This document shows, in pieces, positions 20,983 to 29,466 of a stretch of DNA of 64,000 nt (positions within the stretch are counted from its first letter, which is position 1; every line of letters starts with the position of its first letter). This DNA is from Rahnella sp. AA (lineage in GTDB: Bacteria; Pseudomonadota; Gammaproteobacteria; Enterobacterales; Enterobacteriaceae), in assembly GCF_002834385.1 (NCBI RefSeq), contig NZ_PITQ01000003.1, positions 124,001 to 188,000 on the forward strand, given 5' to 3'. A program made the translations under genes and the position numbers. The notes below the pieces were generated by a model that was not told the DNA's origin, did no database searches, and saw only the letters and a program-made list of their open reading frames with translations.

Positions 20983-21951
20983 ATGCAAAGTCTGGATATC
21001 AGTGTTATCAGTCAGTCTGCCAACTGGATTAAAGAACAACCAATCTGGTTATGCACGGTACTCAGCACCTTTGGTTCTTCACCCCGTCCGCCGGGAACGT
21101 TAATGGTGATTAACGGCAGCGGACATTTTTGCGGTTCATTATCAGGCGGATGTATTGAAGACGATTTTATACAACGCATCCGGGATGGGGATTTTCGCGA
21201 GCCGTCTCAGGTTGTGCGTTACGGCGATGGCGGCTTAACACCGGGCCGTGCGCTGCCCTGCGGCGGTGTCCTGGATATTCTGATTGAGTATCTGGAGCCG
21301 ACGGCGGCTAATGCTCTCTATATTGCACAAATCCGTCAGTCGCAAAACCGTCACGTCTCGCTGAAGAAGCAGATAATCCCGCCCTTCGCCTGCCATTCCC
21401 TGACGGAAGAAGTGTGGAAAAGCAGCACCCTCGTCGGGCGCAACGACAACGGAATTACGATCACCATCGCTTGCGCGCCATGTATCATTATCGCCGGGCT
21501 TTCTGCCGTTGCGGTGTTTTGTGCCGAATTCGCGTCAGGCCTGGGGTTTGAAACAATCATCTGCGAACCGCGGGAGGATATTCTGGAGAACTTCCACCCG
21601 CAAATCGCCGGACGCTTCACGCTGGAAAAGGTTTTTCCGGCACGATATCTCGAACAGCACGGGTGCCACCCGAATACGGCAATCGTCGCATTAACCCATG
21701 ATCCACGGATGGATGACCTGACGATGATGGAAGCCGTGAATACTGACGCCTTTTATATCGGCGTCATGGGTTCACTGCGTAACAGCCAGAACCGTTTAAA
21801 CAGGCTGAAAACCACGGCGGGGATGACCGGAGACGAACTGGCGCGGATCCACGCCCCGGTGGGTATGGATATTGGCAGTAAAACACCTGCCGAGATCGCA
21901 CTGGCCGTGATGGCAGATATCGTACGGGTGAAAAATCAGCCGGAGAGATAG
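20983..21951 (+). CDS. XdhC/CoxI-family cofactor maturation protein
   Basis: A 322-residue protein of the XdhC family, which binds the sulfurated molybdenum cofactor and delivers it to xanthine-dehydrogenase-type enzymes. STFGSSPRPPGTLMVI and CGSLSGGCIEDD are the family N-terminal motifs; GVMGSLRNSQNRLNRL and HAPVGMDIGSKTPAEIALAVMADI form the C-terminal Rossmann-like part. It serves the molybdenum hydroxylase at 16567-20569, from which it is transcribed divergently. Confidence 0.92.
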   Translation: MQSLDISVISQSANWIKEQPIWLCTVLSTFGSSPRPPGTLMVINGSGHFCGSLSGGCIEDDFIQRIRDGDFREPSQVVRYGDGGLTPGRALPCGGVLDILIEYLEPTAANALYIAQIRQSQNRHVSLKKQIIPPFACHSLTEEVWKSSTLVGRNDNGITITIACAPCIIIAGLSAVAVFCAEFASGLGFETIICEPREDILENFHPQIAGRFTLEKVFPARYLEQHGCHPNTAIVALTHDPRMDDLTMMEAVNTDAFYIGVMGSLRNSQNRLNRLKTTAGMTGDELARIHAPVGMDIGSKTPAEIALAVMADIVRVKNQPER

Positions 21952-22254
21952 AGATAATGCGGAGCAGCGTCTCCCCCTTTGCAGGGGGAGAAAGTGAGTT
22001 AACATTATAAGTTAAAAGAATAATTTATTTTTTAAGAAATTTTTTATCCGTTTTTTATCCTGCCAAAAAACTTTTGTAAAAAAAGCTTCACCACATCGCC
22101 AAACCGCACGACAAGTCAACATACTTCGCAGACTTAAACGAAAAGCTAATTTTTGAAATAAATTCCATTAGCGTGATATATAGATTTTTTGCATTATATC
22201 CATATCAATTTTGAGGGTATATTGGGATTAAACAAATACAGGAAAGGACTCGTT
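21952..22254. other. AT-rich spacer at the left edge of the T6SS island
   Basis: 303 bp. It begins with the 20-bp palindrome (21971-21990) and then turns very AT-rich with T and A runs. It probably holds the promoter of the small ORF and PAAR gene; no operator was recognised. Confidence 0.5.
21971..21990. repeat. 20-bp palindrome, copy 1
   Basis: CTCCCCCTTTGCAGGGGGAG: 7-bp stem CTCCCCC/GGGGGAG around TTTGCA, 19 bp after the xdhC stop. An identical copy lies at 24603-24622. The flanks (GCGT before this copy, ACGC after the other) extend the similarity in inverted sense. It may serve as a terminator or be a dispersed REP-like element. Confidence 0.8.
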
Positions 22255-22377
22255 ATGAAAAATGGAAAACGCATTCACTTTTACTCTCCGGAAGAAAAAA
22301 ACTATTTGTCACGGATGAACTTGTTCAGGGAAAACGAATGGATTGCTTATTATCTAAAACATGATAATGCAAATTAA
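22255..22377 (+). CDS. small hypothetical ORF upstream of PAAR effector
   Basis: A 40-residue, lysine/aromatic-rich ORF (begins MKNGKRIHFYSPEEK). ATG 22255 has GGAAAGGAC upstream, a better start than 22189. It ends 12 bp before the PAAR gene, in the same direction and with the same AT-rich composition. No domain was recognised. It could be a leader peptide, a chaperone fragment or a spurious ORF. Confidence 0.45.
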   Translation: MKNGKRIHFYSPEEKNYLSRMNLFRENEWIAYYLKHDNAN

Positions 22378-22389
22378 AAGGGAATTAAA

Positions 22390-23811
22390 ATGAGCATAGG
22401 ATATTTCTTGGTCTTAGGCGATGGCACATCATGTGGCGGCAAAATATTAGAAGGATCCCCGTATGTAACATTTCGTGGCTTACCTGTCGCATCTGCAGGT
22501 GCAAAGGTCACTTGTGGTAAAAACCCCGGAAAGCTATATCACATTGCGGGAGGGATACCGAATATTATTGATATGGGGTTGCCACGCGCAGGAACATTAG
22601 ATAGTAGAAGTTCATGCCCTTGCAAAGCTTTTTTAATACCCAGCATCCTTAATGCTTCTTACTATCCGATGGCAGAAAAAGTAAAAGTGGTTCGCGCCTC
22701 TACTCAGGAGCCAGAACAGCATGCACAAACTATTAAAAAAACGATGGTATCAGATTCCAAATCTGAACCAGTAGCACCAGGACCAAAACCAGAGCGCGAA
22801 CCTGCAGAGCCGGGATTCTGTATTGTCGATCTACCAGCCACTGTGAAAGATTTTGGGGACTATCTTTTTTATAACCCGGTTGAAGGGGCGCGGGAACTAT
22901 ATGATGCTTTAAATGGCAGTGGTTATATAAAACCCGCATCTATTTTATTACTGGTTGACCCACTGAAACAAACGCCGGAACAGGTTGAAGTTTTAAAAAC
23001 GGCTAAAGCAAGGATTGATAAAGCCCTTGCCCCGCTTACAAATGATGAAGCAAATTTTTTCCATAAACACAAAGATGCTATTGAGGCATTCACTGGTTAC
23101 GGAAGCAAGATTTTAGGTACTGTGTCAGAAGTCGGCGGTAAGTATTTTGAAGAAATAGAAAAGGTTTTAAAGGATATTCATAAAACTTATGAAAATGCAT
23201 TTATAACAAGGGGTGCATTATTTGGTGAACAGTTCTATGTAGCAAGAACAATGCAGTTCAAAAAACTTAATTTATTGCTTAATAATTTTATGAAGTACAA
23301 ATTAGGAATGCACCAGTATGATGATATTAGAAAGGCGCTAGGTTTATCAAGCAGGAGCATAATGCATCACTGGTCACAAACAGGTGTCTCAGACATTGAA
23401 GGTTATGCCACATATATTGAAAAATCAGCCAAACTCGTGAAAGCCATGAAAACACTAGGTTATATTGGCATTACATTTGATTTCGCCAATACCGCAAAGA
23501 CCATATATGATGCATGCTCTATAGGGAGAGAATCAGAATGTAGGAAAACAAGCTTCACAGAGATAGGTAAATTTGCAGGTTCACAAGGTGGTAGTTTAGC
23601 AGGGGGCGCTATGGGGGCGGGAATTTCTGGTTCAGTTTGCGTATGGGCTTTAGGATTTACAACCGTTGAAATTGGTGGGACTGGAGCATTGTTTTGCTCA
23701 GCGATAGGAATGACCGGGGGGCTTATAGGTGGAAAAGTGTTAGGCTCATATGGTGAAGATTTAGGTAGCGCCGCTGGTAAAGAAATATATGAGGCATTTT
23801 ATAATGAATAG
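22390..23811 (+). CDS. PAAR-domain T6SS effector with pore-forming-like C-terminus
   Basis: 473 residues. Residues 1-90 are a PAAR spike-tip domain (GDGTSCGGKILEG, GLPVASAGAKVTC, GGIPNIIDMGLPRAGTL, SCPCKAFLI). A proline/lysine-rich linker follows, then a mostly helical middle (about 140-370). Glycine-zipper hydrophobic segments follow near 400-460, with repeated GG and GxxxG patterns from GSLAGGAMGAGISG to GGLIGGKVLGS. This layout fits PAAR effectors that insert into the target inner membrane. It overlaps the immunity candidate by 8 bp. No other T6SS structural gene is nearby. Its GC content is clearly lower than that of neighbouring genes, suggesting transfer. Confidence 0.82.
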   Translation: MSIGYFLVLGDGTSCGGKILEGSPYVTFRGLPVASAGAKVTCGKNPGKLYHIAGGIPNIIDMGLPRAGTLDSRSSCPCKAFLIPSILNASYYPMAEKVKVVRASTQEPEQHAQTIKKTMVSDSKSEPVAPGPKPEREPAEPGFCIVDLPATVKDFGDYLFYNPVEGARELYDALNGSGYIKPASILLLVDPLKQTPEQVEVLKTAKARIDKALAPLTNDEANFFHKHKDAIEAFTGYGSKILGTVSEVGGKYFEEIEKVLKDIHKTYENAFITRGALFGEQFYVARTMQFKKLNLLLNNFMKYKLGMHQYDDIRKALGLSSRSIMHHWSQTGVSDIEGYATYIEKSAKLVKAMKTLGYIGITFDFANTAKTIYDACSIGRESECRKTSFTEIGKFAGSQGGSLAGGAMGAGISGSVCVWALGFTTVEIGGTGALFCSAIGMTGGLIGGKVLGSYGEDLGSAAGKEIYEAFYNE

Positions 23812-24211
23812 TAATCTTGCAGTTTACCTATTTATTGCCTTGTTAATTTTAACAATAACTTATGTTATTTTAACTTACTTCAATTCCAGATTATATAATG
23901 AAGTATGCGAACAATATAAAAATAAATATGGGGAAATAAATCCAAGCGCAATTTCATTTAAATATTTCAACTTTAACTTTATTTATATAAACATGCCAAA
24001 CGAAAAGTTTAAATTTGTTTATTCCCCTTTGCTTCTGAGAAAGCATTCACCACTAAATAAAATAGACAGTGGTAAATGGTATGAATTTATAAATACCCGA
24101 AAAACCTCAGTTAAAGTTTGGTTTTACGCTGAACTTATTACACTTTTACTTTGCATGACAATATTCTTTGTACTCCTGACTTGTTACACCGTATCAAAGA
24201 CAACTGGTTAG
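23804..24211 (+). CDS. putative membrane immunity protein of the PAAR effector
   Basis: A 135-residue protein with two predicted membrane segments, near the N-terminus (LAVYLFIALLILTITYVILTY) and C-terminus (AELITLLLCMTIFFVLLTCY), and a hydrophilic region between. ATG 23804 overlaps the effector stop (ATGAATAG), the arrangement usual for cognate immunity genes. An integral membrane immunity protein fits a pore-forming toxin. No named family was recognised; the role is inferred from position and topology. Confidence 0.65.
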   Translation: MNSNLAVYLFIALLILTITYVILTYFNSRLYNEVCEQYKNKYGEINPSAISFKYFNFNFIYINMPNEKFKFVYSPLLLRKHSPLNKIDSGKWYEFINTRKTSVKVWFYAELITLLLCMTIFFVLLTCYTVSKTTG

Positions 24212-24631
24212 TTTCTCAACTATTCTGTGAATTCAGTGGTACCATTAATTTAATTGCACCACTGAATAACTCTACTCCATGATTTGCATGGGAATATTTT
24301 TAAGATGAAAAGTTGCTCTCGCAGCGAATTAATCGGGTTGCTACCGAAATAGTTCATTATAGACTTCCTAAAAAAATGGCCCAACAGGAACCATTGGATA
24401 AGCAATAATTAATTAACGCGGATTTTTGTGTCTGTCAGTGCCATGAGTACGGGTTTCCTTTTGTAGAAGTTGCCCGATTCTTTATACGGTTAGATCTGTG
24501 CTGTCAAGCAATGGCAGGGAGTTGCAAAAAACTCAATAAGCATTATAAAACAACAAGTTGACTTGGCTTTGCAACCCCTTACAAAGGCGTGCAACGCTAA
24601 TACTCCCCCTTTGCAGGGGGAGACGCGCGGA
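24212..24631. other. AT-rich non-coding remainder of the island
   Basis: 420 bp after the immunity gene, with no ORF carrying recognisable similarity. It ends with palindrome copy 2 at 24603-24622, just past the stop of the convergent TenA-like gene. It may contain decayed remnants of further island DNA. Confidence 0.5.
24603..24622. repeat. 20-bp palindrome, copy 2
   Basis: Identical to 21971-21990. It lies 10 bp downstream of the stop of the minus-strand TenA-like gene, so it may terminate that gene. Together the two copies bracket the AT-rich PAAR island. Confidence 0.8.
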
Positions 24632-25276
24632 TTAATCCGCGAAGGCGGCACTGTGAAAATCAATCTCCCACTGAAGCACCCTGCCGTATAAATCTGACAA
24701 GGCGTTTTTTTGCCCGTCATCCAGCGTTTGCGCGCAGCGATTCAGCTCCGTTTTCAGCCAGTCTGCCTGCTGGAAAAACGCATCTTCAGCATGCAGTTCG
24801 ACCCAGCGGCGGATATCTTCATCGCTCTGGCTTTTCTCACTGACGCGCTGACACCAGGTGTAATACATCCACTCCGCGCCGAACATCAGTATGATGAATT
24901 CCTCATAACTGCCGTGGCGGGCCACATCGAGCATGCCTTCGCGAAAACGGATTACGCCCGGCAAATCATCCGGATAATCTGCCGGATTAACCTGCCGCTT
25001 TGCCAGTACCGTCTCAAACCAGGCAATTTGTGTGTCCACCAGCGCATTCAGCACACCAATCAGCCAGCGTTGCTGACCGATACCCGGCGCCTTGCTGATC
25101 CCCAGCGCAAAGATCGCAATCGCCGTAGAAACAAACTGACCTTCGAACACCAGATAGCGGTTAAACACGCTGGCGGGCAACCGATTCTGCTCAATATCGC
25201 ACACAAACCGGTGCTGCTGCATGGCATGCCAGCGTTCCTGATGCTCACGCAGCAAACGGTCACTGAAAACTTCCAT
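24632..25276 (-). CDS. TenA-like protein lacking the canonical Cys
   Basis: A 214-residue all-helical TenA/HugZ-fold protein, related to thiaminase II, which releases aminopyrimidine from thiamin derivatives. Near residues 130-140, where TenA_C enzymes carry the nucleophilic Cys (PC motif), the sequence reads FGAEWMYYTW with a Glu instead. The C-terminal WEIDFH helix with its conserved Glu is kept. This resembles the TenA_E subgroup, which uses no Cys. It is the last gene of a two-gene minus unit, 2 bp after the BtpA-like gene. The substrate may not be thiamin-related. Confidence 0.75.
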   Translation of the reverse strand: MEVFSDRLLREHQERWHAMQQHRFVCDIEQNRLPASVFNRYLVFEGQFVSTAIAIFALGISKAPGIGQQRWLIGVLNALVDTQIAWFETVLAKRQVNPADYPDDLPGVIRFREGMLDVARHGSYEEFIILMFGAEWMYYTWCQRVSEKSQSDEDIRRWVELHAEDAFFQQADWLKTELNRCAQTLDDGQKNALSDLYGRVLQWEIDFHSAAFAD

Positions 25277-25278
25277 CG

Positions 25279-26121
25279 CTACACCTCCAGCGCTTCACGG
25301 GCGGCGGCCATGAAATGTTTCACGCGCGCCAGTTCCACATCATTCCACCATACGCCGTCCACTTTCAGCGCACTGGCGACGATCACCCCCTGAGTCCGGG
25401 AGAGAATTTCCACCACGTTATCCGGCGTGACGCCCGAACCGACCAGCAGCGGCAGCGCGGTTGCACTGCGGATTTCGTCAATCTCACTGAGCGTGGCGCT
25501 GTCCCCGGTGCGCTGGCCGGTGGCGATCACCGCATCGGCTTCGAAGAAGTCAACATCCCGCGTCAGCTCTTTAATCGAACGATCGGCAACAATCGCATGG
25601 CTGCCGTGCTTAACGTGGCTGTCCGCAAAAACGCGGATATGCTCAGCGCGCAGCTGGCTGCGGTAGCGCAGCGCCCTGGCCGCTGCCCCCTCAATGAACC
25701 CTTCGTTAGCGATGTAGGCGTTCGCCCACTGATTAACGCGCACAAAATCGGCTCCACCGGCCAGCGCCGTTGCCAGCGCCGGAACGGCGGCATTCGCCAG
25801 AACGTTAATCCCCAGTGGCACGTCAAAACGGGTACGGATCCGGTCGGTGATCACCGCCATCAGTGCAGCGGTTTCCGGGCCAATATCCTCCGGTTTTGAA
25901 AAAGGAATATCGCCATGGTTTTCAACAATCAAACCGTGAACGCCGCCGGAAATATAATTATCCGCATCACGAAGTGCGCGTTCAATTATATCACTCACCT
26001 TTTTTCCGCTGTATTTAGGCGAGCCAGGGAAAGGGTCGCAATGAATAACACCAATCACGGCTTTACTTCGTGAAAAAATAGCTTGTATTGCGCTGATTTT
26101 TTCTGCTGATATAGAGGCCAT
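25279..26121 (-). CDS. BtpA/SgcQ-family TIM-barrel protein
   Basis: A 280-residue protein. VIGVIHCDPFPGSPKYSG at the N-terminus, GVHGLIVENHGDIPF, GADFVRVNQW and the C-terminal PLLVGSGVTPDNVVEIL phosphate-binding loop match BtpA/SgcQ, a family found in carbohydrate gene clusters whose reaction is not settled. I start at ATG 26121, not 26232, because the extra residues overlap the divergent kinase. Only 27 bp separate it from that kinase. Confidence 0.85.
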   Translation of the reverse strand: MASISAEKISAIQAIFSRSKAVIGVIHCDPFPGSPKYSGKKVSDIIERALRDADNYISGGVHGLIVENHGDIPFSKPEDIGPETAALMAVITDRIRTRFDVPLGINVLANAAVPALATALAGGADFVRVNQWANAYIANEGFIEGAAARALRYRSQLRAEHIRVFADSHVKHGSHAIVADRSIKELTRDVDFFEADAVIATGQRTGDSATLSEIDEIRSATALPLLVGSGVTPDNVVEILSRTQGVIVASALKVDGVWWNDVELARVKHFMAAAREALEV

Positions 26122-26148
26122 CTTCTTAATCCCGTTTAAGGAAACACT

Positions 26149-27015
26149 ATGCGTGTTTATGTTGTTGGTAATATTACCGTCGATGAAATTTGGGCAATAC
26201 CTGATATTCCCATGAAAGGTTCTTCTATTCACGGGAATAAAATCTCACAAGATATCGGTGGTAAAGGCGCAAATCAGGCTGTCTTACTTTCCCGTTGCGG
26301 AATTAAAACAACATTAATTGCCGCCATTGGAAATGACATGAATGGCCGCTGGATTTCGGGACAAATTCGTCACGAACCCTTGCAGCTTTTGCCTGATTAT
26401 TTATTCCCCTGCAACAGCGATACCTCTCTCATTTTTCACTGTGCCGATGGCGATAATGCCATCATCACGACCACTACGGCGGCAGATTCCCTGAGCATCG
26501 GGAATGTCACCCTGGCATTGGCGGAAGCCGTGCCCGGCGATATTTTGCTGCTTCAGGGCAATTTCTCTTATGAGAAAACCCGCGATTTGCTTCAGTCAGG
26601 CAAGCAGCACGGCATGACAACGGTGTTTAACCCGTCACCGGTCCGGGCCGGTTTCAGCCAGTTGTGGCCCTGGGTCGATATCGCGGTGCTCAACCAGCCG
26701 GAGGCCGAAGAGCTGCAACCGTCTGGTGTCAGCACGCTCGTGGTGACACAGGGTTCACGCGGCGCCACGCTGACCAACACAACACACCAACATTTCAGCC
26801 CAGCCACTCCCGTACAGGTGGTGGATACCACCGGTGCAGGCGATACTTTTCTCGCCGTCATGCTGGCTTCATCGCTGCTGCGTAATACAGATATCGATGC
26901 GCTTTCGCTGGCGCACGCCAGCCAGGCTGCGGCCATTACGGTCAGCCGCCAGGGCACGTACAGCGCTTTCCCCGATACAGCCGAGCTGGCCACCCTGTTT
27001 GCCCGCACAGAATAA
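26149..27015 (+). CDS. PfkB/ribokinase-family carbohydrate kinase
   Basis: A 288-residue sugar or nucleoside kinase. VVGNITVDEIW at the N-terminus, GGKGANQAVLLSRCG (PfkB signature 1, substrate side), NQPEAEEL and DTTGAGDTFLAVML (signature 2 with catalytic Asp and anion hole) are present. Within the locus it likely phosphorylates the imported sugar, or a sugar moiety released from it. It is monocistronic, with a bidirectional terminator at 27023-27054. Confidence 0.88.
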   Translation: MRVYVVGNITVDEIWAIPDIPMKGSSIHGNKISQDIGGKGANQAVLLSRCGIKTTLIAAIGNDMNGRWISGQIRHEPLQLLPDYLFPCNSDTSLIFHCADGDNAIITTTTAADSLSIGNVTLALAEAVPGDILLLQGNFSYEKTRDLLQSGKQHGMTTVFNPSPVRAGFSQLWPWVDIAVLNQPEAEELQPSGVSTLVVTQGSRGATLTNTTHQHFSPATPVQVVDTTGAGDTFLAVMLASSLLRNTDIDALSLAHASQAAAITVSRQGTYSAFPDTAELATLFARTE

Positions 27016-27022
27016 ACGGGTA

Positions 27023-27054
27023 AACCGGCCTGCATTTTTATGTGCATGCCGGTT
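27023..27054. terminator. bidirectional terminator
   Basis: AACCGGC...GCCGGTT with inner TGCAT/GTGCA pairing, followed on the plus side by CTCCTTTTATTT. It lies between the convergent kinase and binding-protein genes. Confidence 0.7.
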
Positions 27055-27060
27055 CTCCTT

Positions 27061-28014
27061 TTATTTAAACATTGCGCGGTAAGCCCCGACATTGGCTTTG
27101 GTCACCACGGTCGCCGGAACCAGAATTTTCTTCGGCACGGTTTTACCTGCGGTGATGTCATTGAGCGCTTTCAGCGCCTGTGCGCCCATCTGTTCAGGAT
27201 CTTGCTGCAAAACAGCCACCACGTAGCCGCCGTCAATGCCGCCGATCGCTTTTGCTGTCAGATCCCAGCCAAAAACTTTGATGTCTTTCTGACGCCCCTG
27301 GTTTTCGACTGCGGCAATCGCACCCAGCAAGGCAGGCTCGCCGGTGGCGTAAATCGCCGTCATATCCGGGTTACCGGTGATCAGGTTTTCCGCTGCAGTC
27401 ATGGCGTTATCCTGAATATTTTGTCCGTCAACCACGTCAGCCACGGTGATCTGTTTATTGGCTTTAATCGTATCGACGAACCCTTTCTGGCGGTCGTTCT
27501 GGATGGCAGAATTCAGTGCCCCCACGATGCCAATACGGGCTTTACCTTTCATGTCTTTTTTTACGTAATCCAGGAAGTAATTACCGAGGATTTTACCGCC
27601 GGCAATGTTATCCACGCCGACCTGAGATGCCTGCGGGCCGTCAGGTAATACGGCATCGATCGCAATGACCGGGATTTTTGCAGCAGCAGCCTCTTTAATC
27701 GCCGGCATAATGCCGTTCACGTCAATGGCATCAACCAGAATGCCTTTCACACCTTGCTGAATATAGTTTTCAATTGCATCATTTTGCGCAACGGGGTTAT
27801 CTGTGGCGTTAAATACCACCAGATTTTTTCCGCTGGCCTTTGCAGCTTCCTGTGCCCCTTTATTCATCTGATTAAAGAAAAGTGCCTGCTGGTTAATTTG
27901 CACCATCGCATAAGTCGGTGCAGCGGCCATTGCGTTAGTCATATAACTGCCCGATGCCAATATCGCTGTCACCAGCGCTAAAACACGAAATTTTCCGGTG
28001 TTAAATAACATCAT
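27061..28014 (-). CDS. sugar ABC transporter periplasmic binding protein (RbsB type)
   Basis: A 317-residue family 2 (ribose/galactose-type) binding protein. The signal peptide ends near NAMAAAP. KGILVDAIDVNGIMPAIKEA, AKIPVIAIDAV, KARIGIVGALNSAIQNDRQKGF and GWDLTAKAIGGIDGGYV are typical pocket and hinge segments. I start at ATG 28014 (GAGGAC seven bases upstream) rather than 28164. The gene is separated from its ATPase and permease genes by the LacI gene and faces the other way, an unusual split layout. Confidence 0.9.
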   Translation of the reverse strand: MMLFNTGKFRVLALVTAILASGSYMTNAMAAAPTYAMVQINQQALFFNQMNKGAQEAAKASGKNLVVFNATDNPVAQNDAIENYIQQGVKGILVDAIDVNGIMPAIKEAAAAKIPVIAIDAVLPDGPQASQVGVDNIAGGKILGNYFLDYVKKDMKGKARIGIVGALNSAIQNDRQKGFVDTIKANKQITVADVVDGQNIQDNAMTAAENLITGNPDMTAIYATGEPALLGAIAAVENQGRQKDIKVFGWDLTAKAIGGIDGGYVVAVLQQDPEQMGAQALKALNDITAGKTVPKKILVPATVVTKANVGAYRAMFK

Positions 28015-28373
28015 TTTTGTCCTCATTGGGATTGCGTTATAACCAGCATTGCCCCGGCGTAAATACGCTGAGCAGTCAGAGTGTTGGCAGGACAAATAAT
28101 AAAGTGAGCGCAGTATAACCTGATCAAAAAAAACAGGCTGATCGCTGAGGCCGCTAAAAAACATTTAGGCAACCGGTCCGTTTCGGCGCACTGATAAAAT
28201 GGTCTTTATCGGTTGGGAATTGCTTCCCGGGTGGTGCAGGTAAACTGCCTATTACAATTCTCCGCGACTGAAAATTTGTCAAGCGTTAATTTCAACCTGC
28301 GTTTTATCGCCGGAAAATGCTATAACTGCTGCGTTTAATTATGTTACAGATATCTTTTATCCAACGTGGCCTG
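28015..28373. other. divergent promoter region of binding-protein and LacI genes
   Basis: 359 bp. It must carry promoters for both genes. A weak sequence near 28163-28180 (TTTAGGCAACCGGTCC) recalls the LacI-type palindromes at 29447 and 29620 but is too degraded to call. Nothing else was recognised. Confidence 0.45.
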
Positions 28374-29384
28374 ATGATGAAAAAACGCGTGTTGTTATCC
28401 GATGTTGCCAGTCTTGCCGGTCTTTCCAAGGCGACGGTATCGCGTTACATGAACAACAGCATCGTTCTGCCCCAGGCCACGGTCAGCCGGATTGAATCGG
28501 CCATCACTCAGCTCGATTACCGCGGCAACAGCCTGGCACGAAGGCTGAGCAAAGGTGGCAGCGAAACGCTGGGCCTGGTGCTGCCGGATATCACAAACCC
28601 CTTCTTCGCTGAGCTGGCAGATGCGGCCGAAGAAGCGGCATTTGAGCACGGTTACAGCCTGGTGCTGTGCATCACCCGTAACAATCCTGAAAAAGAGAGT
28701 CAGTTTATTCACTGGCTGGATACCTGTCAGGTCGATGGTTTGTTGTTCACCACCAACCGGCCTGATACCGGCATGCTGCGTAAGGAAATTCAACGTCATC
28801 AACGCATTGTGTTGCTGGATGAGGATATTCCCGGCAGCTGCGCGCCAAAGGTTTTCGCCGATAACGTGCAGGGCGGCATGCTCGCCACGCAGCACCTGAT
28901 TGCCGCCGGGCACCGGGAGATTGCGTTTATCGGCGGCCCCGATGCGCTGATGAGCGTACGCGAACGCTATCAGGGTTTCTGCACCGTTCTGGAGCAGGCA
29001 GGTTTGCACTGTCCGCCCGAGTGGGTGATGTACGGCGACTATCAGCGTGAGTTCGGCCAGCGCGCGCTGCACCAGCTGTTCAGCCATAAAAAACGCCCCA
29101 CCGCGGTCTTTGCCGCCAGTGACTTTTTAGTCCTCGGCATGCTTGATGGCCTGCGCGATTTTGGCCTGCGTGCACCGGATGCACTTTCGCTGGTGGGCTT
29201 TGACGATGCCAGTTATGCCGATTTTACCCAGCCACGTATTTCCACTATCCGCCAGCCCGCACGGGAGCTGGGCCGCACAGCCGTCAGCCTGATGCTGCGG
29301 CTGCTCAATGGCGATGAAAATGTCCCCGCCGAAACGCGTCTTCCGGTCAGCTGGATAGGCCGCGATTCCATTCAGCCACGATAA
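28374..29384 (+). CDS. LacI-family transcriptional regulator
   Basis: 336 residues. The N-terminal HTH VLLSDVASLAGLSKATVSRYMNNS and hinge helix QLDYRGNSLARRLSKG are followed by a periplasmic-binding-protein-like effector domain (GLVLPDITNPFFAELADAAEEA, GFDDASYADFTQPRISTIRQP). It sits between the binding-protein gene (minus) and ATPase-permease genes (plus) and likely regulates both through the palindromes at 29447-29466 and 29620-29633. Confidence 0.92.
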   Translation: MMKKRVLLSDVASLAGLSKATVSRYMNNSIVLPQATVSRIESAITQLDYRGNSLARRLSKGGSETLGLVLPDITNPFFAELADAAEEAAFEHGYSLVLCITRNNPEKESQFIHWLDTCQVDGLLFTTNRPDTGMLRKEIQRHQRIVLLDEDIPGSCAPKVFADNVQGGMLATQHLIAAGHREIAFIGGPDALMSVRERYQGFCTVLEQAGLHCPPEWVMYGDYQREFGQRALHQLFSHKKRPTAVFAASDFLVLGMLDGLRDFGLRAPDALSLVGFDDASYADFTQPRISTIRQPARELGRTAVSLMLRLLNGDENVPAETRLPVSWIGRDSIQPR

Positions 29385-29446
29385 AAACGCCCGAACAGCG
29401 CAACTTATGCACGCTTTTGGCGCAAAAAATGGGCGAAAAGGTTAAT

Positions 29447-29466
29447 CAGGTAAACCGGTTTACCTG
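29447..29466. promoter_or_regulatory. LacI-type operator, site 1
   Basis: CAGGTAAACCGGTTTACCTG, a perfect 20-bp palindrome with the central CG usual for LacI/PurR-family operators. It lies 63 bp after the LacI stop and upstream of the ATPase operon. Confidence 0.8.

Noticed and set aside
20876-21103. 75-codon ORF at the start of xdhC
   Set aside because: Overlaps the well-supported xdhC start in another frame and lacks similarity.
22189-22254. Upstream start of the small ORF before the PAAR gene
   Set aside because: No ribosome binding site; the internal ATG at 22255 has a good one.
28163-28186. Third LacI operator upstream of the sugar-binding protein gene
   Set aside because: Only a partial, off-register match to GTAAACCGGTTTAC; not a palindrome.
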